Of a DNA stretch of 64,000 bases, positions 24,165 through 43,124 are shown piece after piece. The position numbers were made by a program, and so were the translations under genes. The stretch lies in NCBI RefSeq assembly GCF_003545875.1, contig NZ_QHCS01000001.1, positions 1,127,501-1,191,500 on the forward strand. Direction: 5' to 3'. The notes below the pieces were generated by a model, which searched no databases, had not been told where the DNA came from, and saw nothing but the letters and a program-made list of their open reading frames with translations. Position 1 is the first letter of the stretch; each line of letters opens with the position of its first letter. The DNA is from Leptospira stimsonii (GTDB lineage Bacteria > Spirochaetota > Leptospiria > Leptospirales > Leptospiraceae).

Positions 24165-24957
24165 ATTCGAGTTCCTCTCAAAACTTTCTCGAATGCCAAA
24201 AGAAGCGAGAAGCTCGAATTCCGCAGAAGGAACTCCAGATAAGATTTAGAAAATACCTTCAGACCGGTACGGAATCGTACCCACAAGTTAAGAGTAGATA
24301 CAACAAGAAACGTCTGGAGAAAAGGGTTTTGTAGGAATTCCTACAAGGGAATTTTTTCTTGCGAAACTATGTTTTTGTGCTATAGGAAAGTCTCCGGAAT
24401 TTTTCCCGCCACCGAAACTCAATGATTCGCTCCTATGAGTCGCTCATCAACCCCACCACCCGAAATTTGGGCGGGGCGCACGACTTTCACAGCGGGCGTC
24501 GGAGTTCCGACAGGCTTTTTATTAAAACCAGACAACATACGGGTAAGGATCTGGACCGGAACGGAGCCGTTTTCAGGATTCGGTTCTCTCGTCAAAAACG
24601 CTGGAGTTCCCGCAAAATCCTTTGAGCGCGGCCTACGAATTTTTAAACAGACTTTTGATTCCTAAACTTTTAATGGAGTTCCTACATTCTGAGACAATTT
24701 TTAACAACAATCCATTCGTTAGAATGTTTTTGAAACTCCAAAGGGGAAAAATTTGTGGGAACTCCCGCGATTTCAACAAAGGCTTTCTGAATATTGTAAG
24801 ATTTTTTGCAATTCAGGTTTGAGGAAATTTCGAAAGGCTCGAAATTCTTTCTTAAAAATCTTCTTTCGATTTCGAAACGTTCTCAAAACGGAGGGGAGAA
24901 AACAAAAAAAAGAGAATATTCAAAAAATCGAAAGTAGTCTTTGCAATGAGAATCTCG
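24165..24957. repeat. Repeat-rich intergenic region
   Basis: Nearly 800 bases with no credible gene. It carries GGAACTCC-type elements at about 24332, 24500, 24602, 24673 and 24753, and composite element copy B. Overlapping short open frames at 24422-24822 are repeat translations. Confidence 0.6.
24328..24500. repeat. Composite intergenic repeat, copy B
   Basis: The same block order as copy A at 14311: TTGTAGGAATTCCTACAA, a spacer, TTTTGTGCTATAGGAAAG, TTTTTCCCGCC, then CCACCCGAAATTTGGGCGGG and CGACTTTCAC. An extra segment of about 35 bases sits between the CCCGCC block and the CCACCC hairpin. Confidence 0.6.
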
Positions 24958-25015
24958 TTTGTTCCGACAAACTTTCCGTTGAAAAAAAGATTGTAAACGG
25001 ACTTTAAGTCCGTTT
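24958..25015 (-). terminator. Terminator-like repeat with CGGACTT hairpin
   Basis: Read on the minus strand, a near-perfect palindrome (AAACGGAC / GTCCGTTT arms around TTAAA) begins 14 bases after the stop of the gene at 25029 and is followed by ACAATC and a run of seven Ts. The whole block, ending in TTTGTCGGAACAAA, recurs at 42844-42903. Confidence 0.75.
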
Positions 25016-25028
25016 CAGATACGAATCT

Positions 25029-25991
<963 letters not shown>

Positions 25992-26146
25992 GCAAGAATA
26001 CCTTTAGAATTGTCAGTTTTTTCGAACGTTAATAAAAAAAAAGAAGAATGTGGTCTTCTCTCGATCTTAATTTGAGACTTTTTGTACGGAATTTTGCTTG
26101 CCGGACCGGTCTTTGCGGAATCCAGTAAAAGGGAATCGAAACGATC

Positions 26147-27391
<1,245 letters not shown>

Positions 27392-27432
27392 GAGGTACGT
27401 TCTTTCGATTTTTTCTCATATCAATTCGCGGG

Positions 27433-27560
27433 GTCTTTTCCTGGACCGCAGATAACACTATAGACCGGAGACATAGGTTACACTTTTAAAGTCTTGATTC
27501 CTTTCTTCGTATGTTCATTGAAGTAACCGATTTGTACCAAATGGAAAAAGGTCGAATATC
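27433..27560 (-). mobile_element. Probable remnant of an IS481-type element end
   Basis: On the minus strand, a short frame ending FHLVQIGYFNEHTKKGIKT-LKV-stop is followed at once by GTGTAACCTATGTCTCCGGT and then a diverged repeat GTGTTATCTGCGGTCC. Paired GTGTTACCTATGT..CCGGTC motifs are what I recall from ends of IS481-family elements, with the transposase stop codon just inside. Only this end is present; no catalytic DDE region remains nearby. Confidence 0.45.
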
Positions 27561-29098
<1,538 letters not shown>

Positions 29099-30298
29099 AA
29101 ATCAAGTGTCCTTAGAAACACAGTTTACGACTTTTCTCTCGAAGAGCAAGGAGCCGCAGGCTCTTCAAGATTTTCGGAAAAAAGTATTTTCCAAATTCTC
29201 CACACTTTCGATTCCGAGAAGCGAAAACGAATCCTGGCGAAAAGTTCCTCTTTCCAATTTTCATCCGGAAGAATTTTCGGATTCTCCGGGCGAGGAAGCA
29301 ATTTCCATCCGCGCACCGAAAGAAGTGAAAGTTTTCAGATCGGAAACTCTTACTGGACAAGAACTCGAATATTTTTTAAACGTCCTCGAAAATACATTCC
29401 AAAAACAGAATGAAGAATGGTTCGTTCTTCTCAGTCTTTCCTCTTTTACTCACGGGCTTTATCTCGAAGTCGGAGAAGACCAAATTCTTACCGAAGAAAT
29501 CGAAATCAAATTTCGATTGGAGAAGGAAGCAAGAATTCTTCCTCTCGTCGTCGCAAAGTTCGGAAATCACAGCAGAGCATTTTTCGCGGAACGATACGAA
29601 TGTCCCGAAGAGGAGAATTTCAAACTCTTTCAAGGGCTTACGATTCTTCAGAGCGGGAAAGGAACAAAACTTTCTTACGCTGGAATCGAATCCTTCGGTT
29701 CCAGTATATTCCATTTTCAGAATCTATTCTCCGATCAAAAAGAGGATTCGGATGTGAAGATCGCGAAAGTGACTCCGGGCGGTTACAAAGGAAAAAATAT
29801 TCTCCAAGTGGAATTGTCAGGAAAAGGTGCGAGAGCCAGAGTTTTGGGTTTGGCGCCGATGTCCGGAAGGGAATTTCAAGATTCGGAAGCGAGGATCGTT
29901 CACAGAGAAAGTCATACGGAAAGTTCGATTCTCTATCGGGGCGCGTTCCGAGACAAAGCGCATCATATCTTTACGGGGAATCTCCAGATCCCGAACACAT
30001 GTAAGGACGTGAACGCGATCCAAATCAACAACAACCTTCTTCTAAACCGGACCGCGAGAGCGGAGTCGATTCCTAAATTGGAAGTCTACGCGGAAAACGT
30101 GAAGTGCGAACACGGCGCGACCGTCGGAGAGATCGACGAAGACCAACTGTTTTATCTCGCTTCTCGAGGGATCGACGAGGACGAAGCAAGAAGAATGATC
30201 GTAGACGGTTTTCTTGGACAAGTCATTGGTGAAATTGAATCGGAAACTATACAAGAAGAATTGTTCGTTCTCATAGCCAAGAAGGTGGAAGGAGAATT

Positions 30299-30610
<312 letters not shown>

Positions 30611-30615
30611 CATAT

Positions 30616-32275
<1,660 letters not shown>

Positions 32276-32618
32276 AACGGAATTCTCACTGAGAAAAAAG
32301 AATGCGGAGTTCCCGCAAAAGTTTCCAAAAGAAACCAAGTGGAAAGTTCAAAGAAAAAAAATCTTTTTCGGGGCGGTTCCGCTTCGCGGATCGGGCTCGC
32401 GGCTTCAGTCAATAAATTGAATGTTCTCAGTATCAGAGAAAAGGCGCCGAGTTTCAATTTATTGACTCCGCCTTGATCCCTACCGCACAGAAAACGGAAC
32501 TTTTTTGAGTGAAAAGTCAGATTCGATACTGAAAGTCAAAAATTAGGGAGTTCCCGCAAAAGTTTTTCCGAAAAACAAAAGGGAACCCGGGAAAAGAAGA
32601 AAGAGAAGGGCCAAGAAA
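32276..32618. repeat. Gap between sufU and sufT with repeats
   Basis: No gene is seen. Two hairpin elements (TGCGGAGTTCCCGCA at about 32303, GGGAGTTCCCGC at about 32546) flank a long inverted repeat (see 32408-32466). The stretch around 32370-32405 is GC-rich and repetitive (GCGGTTCCGCTTCGCGGA). Confidence 0.55.
32408..32466. repeat. Long inverted repeat, possible miniature element or structured RNA
   Basis: Perfect 14-bp arms GTCAATAAATTGAA (32408-32421) and TTCAATTTATTGAC (32453-32466) enclose 31 nt. Outside the arms, GGC and GCC can pair further. GATCCCTACCG follows at about 32475. Confidence 0.7.
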
Positions 32619-32942
32619 ATGTTAGAAGCTCCTACAAACGCATTAGAAGAACAAATCTACGAAGAAGTCAAAAAAGTCGAAGATCCCGAAATTGGAATCT
32701 CGATCGCAGAACTCGGACTCATCTATCGAATCAAAGTCGAGGGAACAAGGGCAAAAATCGATATGACCTACACGTCGATGGCTTGTCCGGCGGGCCCCCA
32801 GATGAAACAGGATGTCATCAATCACACGCTCCGGGTGGACGGGATCACGGAAGCCGAAGTGGAAGTGGTTTGGATTCCGAAATGGGATCCGCGAGAAATG
32901 GCTTCCGAAGACGCAAAGATGGATTTAGGAATTTTCGACTGA
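32619..32942 (+). CDS. sufT: SufT-like metal-sulfur cluster assembly factor (DUF59)
   Basis: A 107-residue MIP18/DUF59 protein: [21 protein letters not shown] is the family core, and [11 protein letters not shown] holds the conserved Cys. The C-terminal [21 protein letters not shown] is typical of the SufT/PaaD branch. It lies about 340 bases after sufU in the same direction and probably belongs to the same function, with a separate or read-through transcript. AGAGAAGGGCC stands upstream of the ATG. Confidence 0.88.
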   Translation: MLEAPTNALEEQIYEEVKKVEDPEIGISIAELGLIYRIKVEGTRAKIDMTYTSMACPAGPQMKQDVINHTLRVDGITEAEVEVVWIPKWDPREMASEDAKMDLGIFD

Positions 32943-33068
32943 GAATTCGAAACCTCAACAGAAAAAAATTATTATTATATTCTAAAATTCTAATTCTATT
33001 CGATTGAAAACGTTCTGGAATAGGCCGATCAATGGACGAAAGAATGGAGAACAACAAACCAATCCTTT

Positions 33069-33962
33069 ATGAAATACCGATGGATACTTCCGTTTCTTTT
33101 TTTGCTTTCCTGTTCCAAGGGATATCACTATAAATATTGGATCTTTCCCTATTATGAAGATCATAAGATCGATGCGAGCGGAAGGAAAAATTTTGAAATC
33201 ATCGACAGAGAATTCGCAAAAGACGAAACGAATGTATATTACAAAGAAACGAAGTTGCCGGAAGTCGATCCCAAGAATTTTCAAATCATAGGAAAGGGAT
33301 ATTCTTCCGATCAAAAAAACGTCTATTTTGTTACAACGAACGTAAATATCAAAACCAATTCTCCCAAAGCATGGTTGATCGTGATTCCTCTGGATCTGAA
33401 AGTCTGGACGGAGAAAGAAATCGTATTTTCGGTTTTAGAAAAAGCAAAGCCGGAAAGTTTCCGAATTCTCGGTCGAGAAGGAATCCAAACCGATTACGGT
33501 TTCGATGAAAAACGGCTCTATCACTTGGGAAGTCTAATAGAGGAAAACGCGGCGTCTCCGGAATTGTTAAATTCTTCCTTTTATGATGTTCTAAAAACAA
33601 AATCCTCGATTTATTATCAGGGGAAACGGCTTTCGGGCGTCGATCCGAAGACCTTCGAACTTTTTGATCGTTACGCAAAGGATCGAAAACGGTGTTATTA
33701 TTTGAATTCTCTGGATGTGAAAACTTTCTCCTGCGAATCGGAAAATTTTCACGTGTTGAAATATCCCAATCCTCTGGACGCGAAGATTTCCATGGATTCG
33801 GACTACGCAAAGGATTTTCGTTTTGTCTATTGGCAAGGGGAAGTGATTCGAGGAGCGGATCCCGGCTCCTTTCAGTTGATTTCTGAAAACTCAGAATGCC
33901 CTTATTCCGGAGATTGCGCGAGGGATAGGAACAGAGAATACAGAAGCGGAGTGGTTTTTTAA
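33069..33962 (+). CDS. DKNYY-repeat lipoprotein
   Basis: A 297-residue predicted lipoprotein (lipobox FLLSC, Cys15). The body carries repeated segments of the DKNYY type: EFAKDETNVYYKETKLPEVD, then YSSDQKNVYFVT, YAKDRKRCYYLN and YAKDFRFVYWQGEVIRGAD, each followed by a PxxFxxI/L segment (PKNFQII, PKTFELF, PGSFQLI). Function is unknown; the repeats suggest a structural or adhesive surface protein. It is a single gene. Confidence 0.8.
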   Translation: MKYRWILPFLFLLSCSKGYHYKYWIFPYYEDHKIDASGRKNFEIIDREFAKDETNVYYKETKLPEVDPKNFQIIGKGYSSDQKNVYFVTTNVNIKTNSPKAWLIVIPLDLKVWTEKEIVFSVLEKAKPESFRILGREGIQTDYGFDEKRLYHLGSLIEENAASPELLNSSFYDVLKTKSSIYYQGKRLSGVDPKTFELFDRYAKDRKRCYYLNSLDVKTFSCESENFHVLKYPNPLDAKISMDSDYAKDFRFVYWQGEVIRGADPGSFQLISENSECPYSGDCARDRNREYRSGVVF

Positions 33963-34150
33963 AAAAGGCCGGACTGTAATTTCGAAAGAGAATCTTCTGA
34001 GAAGAAACTTTCCCTTTCAAGATTCAAAGAGATCGTCTTTTGCTTAAAGATGTTCGGCAAAATAGGAAAGCGAAATTCAAATAGAAGGATACCGTTTTTA
34101 ACGAGCCACGTTTTGCTTTTCTATCTGAAATATAAACCTTAAAAGAAAAA

Positions 34151-35203
34151 ATGAAAAAAAGTATTTTAGAATTATATTATGTAATTGTGCTCATCTTTTT
34201 ATTCTCTTCTCGATGTACAAATTGGGTCGAAGATGAAAATCAAAAAAACAAAGAACTTCGAAATGCGATCTTAGAATTTGCGGTCTTCGACTTTATTCAA
34301 TGCGGACAGGCTTCCCTTCCGCCGAGAGTGGATACGTTTAGCGGACTTACGAGAATTTTCGTTCTTCCGAGTTACGGGGCGAATTGTATTCTCAGATACA
34401 ACGATCCTCATTTGATGTATCTTCCGTCCGGAGCCGCAAAGAACATTCTCGCCGTATTTTTACCCGGATCGGGAGGGACTCCGATCGGAGTTTCGAAAAT
34501 CTTAGAGGAAGGCGCGCTTCGAGGTTATCATAGTATCGGCCTTATGTATCCGAACGCCGACCCGATCAACGTTATCTGCAACACTGCGCCCAACAATTCC
34601 GCTTCTTGTTTTGGAAATGCAAGAGAGGAAATTCTCACGGGTGTAGATAAGACGAGCGCCGTTTCCGTGGATTTTACGAATTCGATCGACGGAAGACTTT
34701 TAAAACTCCTTCAATATCTTGTCGTAAAAAGACCGAACGACGGTTGGGATCAATTTCTAATCGGAGGTGCGGTGAATTGGAACAAGGTCTTTCTCGGAGG
34801 ACATTCGCAAGGTAGCGGTCACGCGGCCTTTCAAGGAAAGATCAAGTCCCTCGGAAGAGTTTCCATCTACAGTGGCGTCTCCGATTATCACATGGCGTCC
34901 GCGAGTAACGCATCCTGGATGAACGCGAGCGGTTTGACTTCCGCGAATTCTTACTTTGGATTGGTTCATGTCGGGGACTCTGTCGCGAACTTTTCCGGAA
35001 ATCTCAACCAGGTTACGGACGCCTGGTTGAATTCTTTCGGAATGCTCGGAACTCTTACCGATGCCGATGCGGGAACGCCTCCCTTCGGCAATACACACCG
35101 CTTGACCACCAATCTCTGTGCGAGCGGAGACGAGAATACAAAACACAACTGTACGATGTTGCAGAGCCAACAAACTGCGTGGGATTACATTAGTTATCCG
35201 TAA
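34151..35203 (+). CDS. Exported alpha/beta-hydrolase-like protein
   Basis: A 350-residue protein with an N-terminal hydrophobic segment (YYVIVLIFLFSS) ending in a poor lipobox (SSRC), so it is either a lipoprotein or an anchored protein. The hydrolase fold is suggested by ILAVFLPGSGGTP (oxyanion region), KVFLGGHSQGSGHAAF (nucleophile elbow GHSQG), and a late His candidate in NTHRLTTNLC. It resembles the BPSS1187-type family of bacterial hydrolases by pattern. The substrate is unknown. A repeat-rich gap follows. Confidence 0.7.
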   Translation: MKKSILELYYVIVLIFLFSSRCTNWVEDENQKNKELRNAILEFAVFDFIQCGQASLPPRVDTFSGLTRIFVLPSYGANCILRYNDPHLMYLPSGAAKNILAVFLPGSGGTPIGVSKILEEGALRGYHSIGLMYPNADPINVICNTAPNNSASCFGNAREEILTGVDKTSAVSVDFTNSIDGRLLKLLQYLVVKRPNDGWDQFLIGGAVNWNKVFLGGHSQGSGHAAFQGKIKSLGRVSIYSGVSDYHMASASNASWMNASGLTSANSYFGLVHVGDSVANFSGNLNQVTDAWLNSFGMLGTLTDADAGTPPFGNTHRLTTNLCASGDENTKHNCTMLQSQQTAWDYISYP

Positions 35204-35745
35204 TGTATTTAAGAATTTCCAATCGACTTCCTTCCTTTATGTATACCTTCAAAGGTTTTTTATTTTACTATTTTTTTGAAACTCGTTTTTTGTAGGAACT
35301 CTTACTTTTGGAATTTCAATCGAATGAACGATCGGATCAGACGTCGCGGTTCGTTTTTTTAATGGCCTTTGTCGGATAAAAAGTGGGAACAAAGAAGGAC
35401 GACGTCTTCTTGAAGTAGGAGTTCCCACTTTTCAAAGTTTCAAAGGAATACGATGAATTCTATCTCACCTTTTTTAAAGGAGATTCTTGGTAAAGATCCC
35501 GTAATGGGGGAGTTCCCGCATTCTGCTTTTTCACGGAGTGAGCCCGTTTTATTCCGGGGGATTCATCGGATGTCTTCTTTTTGCGTAAAGTATGCGTACT
35601 TTATTCTAAGATTCTAAAAAGAAGGAGTTCCTACTTTTAGATTCTCCAAAAACGAAAAAGATGGAAATTGCGACAAAAGGTTTCTCGCGCCCAGGTTTCG
35701 TCGAAGAAAATAGAAATGGATTTGTTTGCGCTTCTTTATAAGCTC
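35204..35745. repeat. Cluster of GGAACTCC elements
   Basis: No gene is seen. Copies occur at about 35293, 35417, 35508 and 35620; several are flanked by A runs before and T runs after (for example AAGGAGTTCCTACTTTT), so they resemble weak bidirectional terminators between the two convergent genes. Confidence 0.65.
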
Positions 35746-36252
35746 TTAGTCTTTCTGAAAGAACTGATTCAGAGCCAGAAGCGAAGTGAAACCCCAAGCT
35801 CCTAAAAAACCGTAGAACTTCCAACTGAAAACGTAATCTTCTTCTCTCAAAAAACTCACGAAGAACGTCTCCGGAAAAAAGATTCCGGCGAGAGTTCCCA
35901 AACCGAGAAGAAATTGAAGACTCAAAAGAAGAGAACCCAACCAGTGAGATCTCCAGAAAGAACCGAAAAAGAAAACACCGGCGGAAAGAATGATAAAGTA
36001 AAAGTTAGACGAAACACGAAGACCTTCCGTTTCTTCGCCTCCGAGATGGATCGTGTATTCGATCCAAGTCGAAAGGCTGAAAAAAAGTTGAAGCGTAACA
36101 GCGACAAAGAGAACTTTTTCAGTTCCCGATTTCTCTTTCCAAAAATCGGTGAATCTTCCGGTAAAAGAAAGATAGAACGTCAACCATTCTCTTGCAAGAA
36201 GAGGAATCGTTCTTACGCTCCACTGAACGTCTCTCCAAAGATTACGAAGCAT
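35746..36252 (-). CDS. Membrane protein of unknown function
   Basis: 168 residues with about four membrane spans (VLFVAVTLQLFFSL, FYFIILSAGVFFFGSFW, WLGSLLLSLQFLLGLGTLAG and FYGFLGAWGFTSLLAL). A conserved-looking WIEYTIHLGGEE lies between spans 1 and 2. It overlaps the stop of ridA by 11 bases, so it is cotranscribed with it. No family is recognised. Confidence 0.7.
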   Translation of the reverse strand: MLRNLWRDVQWSVRTIPLLAREWLTFYLSFTGRFTDFWKEKSGTEKVLFVAVTLQLFFSLSTWIEYTIHLGGEETEGLRVSSNFYFIILSAGVFFFGSFWRSHWLGSLLLSLQFLLGLGTLAGIFFPETFFVSFLREEDYVFSWKFYGFLGAWGFTSLLALNQFFQKD

Positions 36253-36709
36253 CTGCGACCTGAAACGTAACCTCGATCTCGACGGGAGCGTTCAAAGGAA
36301 GAGAAGGAACGCCGACTGCAAAGCGCGCGTGACGTCCCGCTTCTCCGAAAACGGAAAGAAGAAAATTGCTTCCGTGGTTCGCGACCAAATGATGCTCGGT
36401 GAAATTCGGACCACAAGCTACAAAAACTCCGATCTTTACGATCTTCACGATTTTCTCAGGACCTCCGCAGATCGCGGAAGCGGCGGCAATCGCGTTCAAA
36501 GCGGCTTGGATCGTAGCTTCTTTTACGTCTTCGATGGAAAGTCCCTCTCCTAATTTTCCGGTGAGCATCAGTTGACCGTCTTTTAAGGGAAGTTGTCCGG
36601 AAGTAAAAACGAGGTTCCCGCTCTGATTTGCGGGAATGTACGCGGCGATCGCTTGCGGAGGAGGGGGAAGTTTGTAACCCAGAGATTCGATTTTATTTTG
36701 GATGCTCAT
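36242..36709 (-). CDS. RidA (YjgF/YER057c/UK114) family protein
   Basis: A 155-residue enamine/imine deaminase-like protein of the longer YjgF-like-1 subgroup. Seen: NLVFTSGQLPLKDGQ, VKEATIQAALNAIAAASAICGG and ARFAVGVPSLPLNAPVEIE, the last being the family signature end. In this subgroup the catalytic Arg of RidA is variable; here GRHARFAVG may supply it. The ATG at 36709 is chosen; a TTG 13 codons upstream is less likely. No clear Shine-Dalgarno is seen. Confidence 0.87.
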   Translation of the reverse strand: MSIQNKIESLGYKLPPPPQAIAAYIPANQSGNLVFTSGQLPLKDGQLMLTGKLGEGLSIEDVKEATIQAALNAIAAASAICGGPEKIVKIVKIGVFVACGPNFTEHHLVANHGSNFLLSVFGEAGRHARFAVGVPSLPLNAPVEIEVTFQVADAS

Positions 36710-36759
36710 ACGTTTGGATTCTATAGAATTTTTGAAAGATCCTTCCAAGAAGATTCCCT

Positions 36760-36804
<45 letters not shown>

Positions 36805-36834
36805 CTCCCTTACCGTTTCTCTAGGTCTGAGAGA

Positions 36835-40313
<3,479 letters not shown>

Positions 40314-40333
<20 letters not shown>

Positions 40334-41102
40334 AGAATCTGCAATCGCGATCAAAGACGCGGCATGGGAAGCGATCAAGGCCGCCGGAGTAAAAATCAAT
40401 CTCGGTTATCTCTGGTTGTTTCGCACGGCGACCGAAGACGGGGTTTCTCGAAGAACTCTTTTTCTTACCTACGCTTGGATCGGTGTCGTCTTATTCTTCA
40501 CTTCTTTTATTCTCGCGGGTCACAATCCGTTCGTCACTCTTGTGCCCTTTTCCCTTTACGAAGTAGGCAACAGAGATCCAAGAACCGAGATCACAATCTA
40601 CGGATCGGATGGCGAAAGACAAGTATTTCCGGTTCGGAGAAAAGTTCTTCTGGAAGAGGACGAGTTTCGTCATAAAACGATGACTCTTATCGGAGAGATC
40701 AGCGAATCTTCCTATTTCGATAAAGCGTTTGCTTCCGGTAAGGGAGAACATTATAAAAACCTAAAACGTCTTCCCGAAATTCAATACGCGGTCAAGGCGA
40801 TCTGGAAAAACGGAAACACCTTGATTCTTGATTTTAGAAAGTCGACTTTACAGGAAATTCTTTCCGGAATGAAATTTCGAATCGATTATACTTACGTTCA
40901 ACAACAGATGAAGGAAGAGGACAAACAAAAGGAAATCGCCCGAAAGAAGATGGCGCTTTTGGACTCCACGTTTATCGCCTTGGAAAAGACGGTTTTTGAA
41001 AACTTCTCGGACATTCAAAGCGTGGAATATCGACTCGACGGTCTTCCCGAGACTATTCCCGGAATGGAATATTCTCTCAATTTAGCGCACAAAAGGAACT
41101 GA
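40314..41102 (+). CDS. Membrane-anchored protein cotranscribed with the amidase
   Basis: 262 residues with one membrane span (about 48-70, LFLTYAWIGVVLFFTSFILA) and an extracytoplasmic part. This part contains RTEITIYGSDGERQVFPVRRK, a basic/acidic helix (QQQMKEEDKQKEIARKK), and a C-terminal ENFSDIQSVEYRLDGLPE segment reminiscent of GerMN domains. That resemblance is weak. The overlap with the amidase gene suggests an envelope role. Confidence 0.6.
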
Positions 41103-41145
41103 ATTCTCTCATTCCGACGCTTTAAAAGCCGATACTAGAAACAAG

Positions 41146-42474
41146 ATGAAATCCAATTTGATGGATCGCTTGTTTCCGGTCGGAAAGAACAAACTCTTTT
41201 TCGTATTCTTCTTCGTACTTTTTATTTTGGGAGGAGCGCTTTGGTCTTCTTCCGATCTCCAAATCTCCCCCGATATTCAAAACATAACCGAGTTTCGAAC
41301 GGATCGCCTGGCGTTTCATTTCGTTCAGTTGGTAGACAAGGAAGGAAAGGCTCTTCCGGACCGAAATCCAAATCGTGATTCTTCCGAAGCGACGTTGATG
41401 ATCATCTACAAGGGACAACTGACTCTTTTAAAGGACGGATATGACGATCCGAACGGCGTAAAAGAAAAAGAGAAAGAATATCTCGTAAAAATTTCCAATT
41501 ATGCAAGGCTCCGAGAGTTGGAATCGGATTATTACAGACTCCCGGAGTCGGAAAGAAGCGTAACCGGCGTGAAAACTTCGGAGAACTCCTCCGGTTCGAT
41601 CAAAACAAACTCGCAAAACGAAACCAATCCTTCGGAAAATTCGCCTAACAAGACTGAGGTGAAACAGGCTTCAGCGGAGCCTATCAAAAAATCCAAAGAG
41701 ATGGATCTTCTCATGAAATACGACGAGGATCTTCTGAAGAATTATTCTTCGGAGAGGGCAGTCAGTGCGGAGCTTGAAAGATCGGAACGTTTTTACGGAA
41801 AAGAATCTCCGAAGACGAGCTCGCTTCGTTTTAGAGCGGAAGAACTCAGAAAAAAAGTGAACGAGAGAAGGGATCAACTCCTCGCATTTCTCAAAAATCC
41901 CGGACCGGAAACCAATCCGTATCCCGGCGATAGAAAGGATCAGTCGTTTTATATCAATACGGTCAACGGTATTCCGGACTATTATCTTCATTCTACGACT
42001 CCGAGAGAACTTGACGGTCAGATGAAAGGGGAAGAAGAAGTCGGAAAAAAATACGGAGAATTGTATAAGACCGCAAGAGATCGTCTGATCGATTCTCAGA
42101 TTAAAAAATTATACTATTATCTTTGGAATCGAGAGATGACCAACACTCGAGTGAAAGCCGATAAGGTCAAAAAAGGAAAGAAGGCGATCGTGGTCACCGG
42201 AGATTCCACCGTCTTTACGATGATCGATAAGGAAGGCGATGGAATTACGGAGTCCTTTTTCGTGGAAAGTCCAGGAATTCGTTTTTCTTGGGGAAGAGAT
42301 CTTCCCAATATCATTTCGATCTCTAATTGCACCGATGAAACCATATTAGCAAAGATTAAAAATCTTACAGAGGACGTTCTTGCGGGAAGAATTCCGGAAA
42401 AAGTCGACAAGATTGATCTCACCGTTCCGGAAGAACAATTGATCATTGAATTTGGCCCGAAAATTCCTCAATGA
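41146..42474 (+). CDS. Membrane-anchored protein of unknown function
   Basis: 442 residues with one N-terminal span (LFFVFFFVLFILGGALW) and a large exported part. A Ser/Asn/Lys-rich low-complexity linker occupies about 140-185. Then come a helical charged stretch (ERSERFYGKESPKTSSLRFR) and a C-terminal beta-like region (KKAIVVTGDSTVFTMIDKEG, then ISISNCTDETILAKIKNL). No family is recognised. It follows the amidase operon by 43 bases, so it is likely part of it. Confidence 0.65.
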   Translation: MKSNLMDRLFPVGKNKLFFVFFFVLFILGGALWSSSDLQISPDIQNITEFRTDRLAFHFVQLVDKEGKALPDRNPNRDSSEATLMIIYKGQLTLLKDGYDDPNGVKEKEKEYLVKISNYARLRELESDYYRLPESERSVTGVKTSENSSGSIKTNSQNETNPSENSPNKTEVKQASAEPIKKSKEMDLLMKYDEDLLKNYSSERAVSAELERSERFYGKESPKTSSLRFRAEELRKKVNERRDQLLAFLKNPGPETNPYPGDRKDQSFYINTVNGIPDYYLHSTTPRELDGQMKGEEEVGKKYGELYKTARDRLIDSQIKKLYYYLWNREMTNTRVKADKVKKGKKAIVVTGDSTVFTMIDKEGDGITESFFVESPGIRFSWGRDLPNIISISNCTDETILAKIKNLTEDVLAGRIPEKVDKIDLTVPEEQLIIEFGPKIPQ

Positions 42475-43124
42475 AGGTATCCATCGTTTCGTTTTTGAAA
42501 TTCGTTCCTTGGGATTGATTTTTTTCAAAGGACAGAAACGCGGAATCTCAGTGAAAAAAATCGAAATGTAGGAACTCCCAATAAGAATGTAAGAGAATAA
42601 GAGCTGATCCAAAATCTAAAATTGCGGGAACTCTTGCATTTCAGCCGAGGGAAGTCGCTTTTGAAGGATCAAAAATGCGACTTACAAGAAAACTTAGACG
42701 GTGGATCGATTGCGAATTTTCTTTCGCGGCTATGAAACGAACTTTTGGTGCGTGATTTTGTGTTTTGTATCTGATATTGAATACAAAGCGAAAGCCTGCA
42801 AGGATCGGTTTTCAGTACCGTCCACTTTTTATTTTTTGATTCATTTGTTCCGACAAATCGATCCCGTCGAAAAAAGGATCGTTTCGGACTTTAAGTCCGT
42901 TTTCCTTTCATATGAGACGGACTTTGTTCGTTCCTTCAGATTTCGGTCTTTCGCTGGAATGGAAGATTTTTTTCTGATCGATTCTAAGAAGTAAATAACA
43001 AAGAAGGCTTTTTAATTGATCGAAGAATTTCCGTCTTCGCAAAAAAGACGCTGATAAAAAAGAGTCTTGATTCTTGAATGTGAATTCAACGATCAAGACT
43101 CCGTTCTTCGAAAAAAAATCTCTA
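42475..43124. repeat. Intergenic region between convergent genes
   Basis: No gene is seen. GGAACTCC elements lie at about 42569 (TGTAGGAACTCCCA) and 42625 (TGCGGGAACTCTTGCA), and the terminator-like repeat at 42844-42903. An open frame at 42701-42994 crosses the terminator and is rejected. Confidence 0.55.
42844..42903 (-). terminator. Terminator-like repeat, second copy
   Basis: The same block as 24958-25015: TTTGTTCCGACAAA, a variable 8-12 bases, GAAAAAAGGAT, then the CGGACTTTAAGTCCG palindrome (42885-42899). On the minus strand the hairpin precedes a T6 run. It lies 220 bases past the stop of the leftward gene at 43125. Confidence 0.7.

Noticed and set aside
24422..24822. Overlapping frames of 66-76 codons
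   Set aside because: They translate the composite repeat and hairpin elements in two frames at once; no start signals.
24958..24971. TTTGTTCCGACAAA as a LexA (SOS) box
   Set aside because: The leptospiral SOS box as I recall it is TTTG-N5-CAAA; here the spacing is 6, and the sequence is part of a terminator repeat downstream of genes.
42701..42994. 97-codon frame
   Set aside because: It crosses the terminator-like repeat and has no coding signature.
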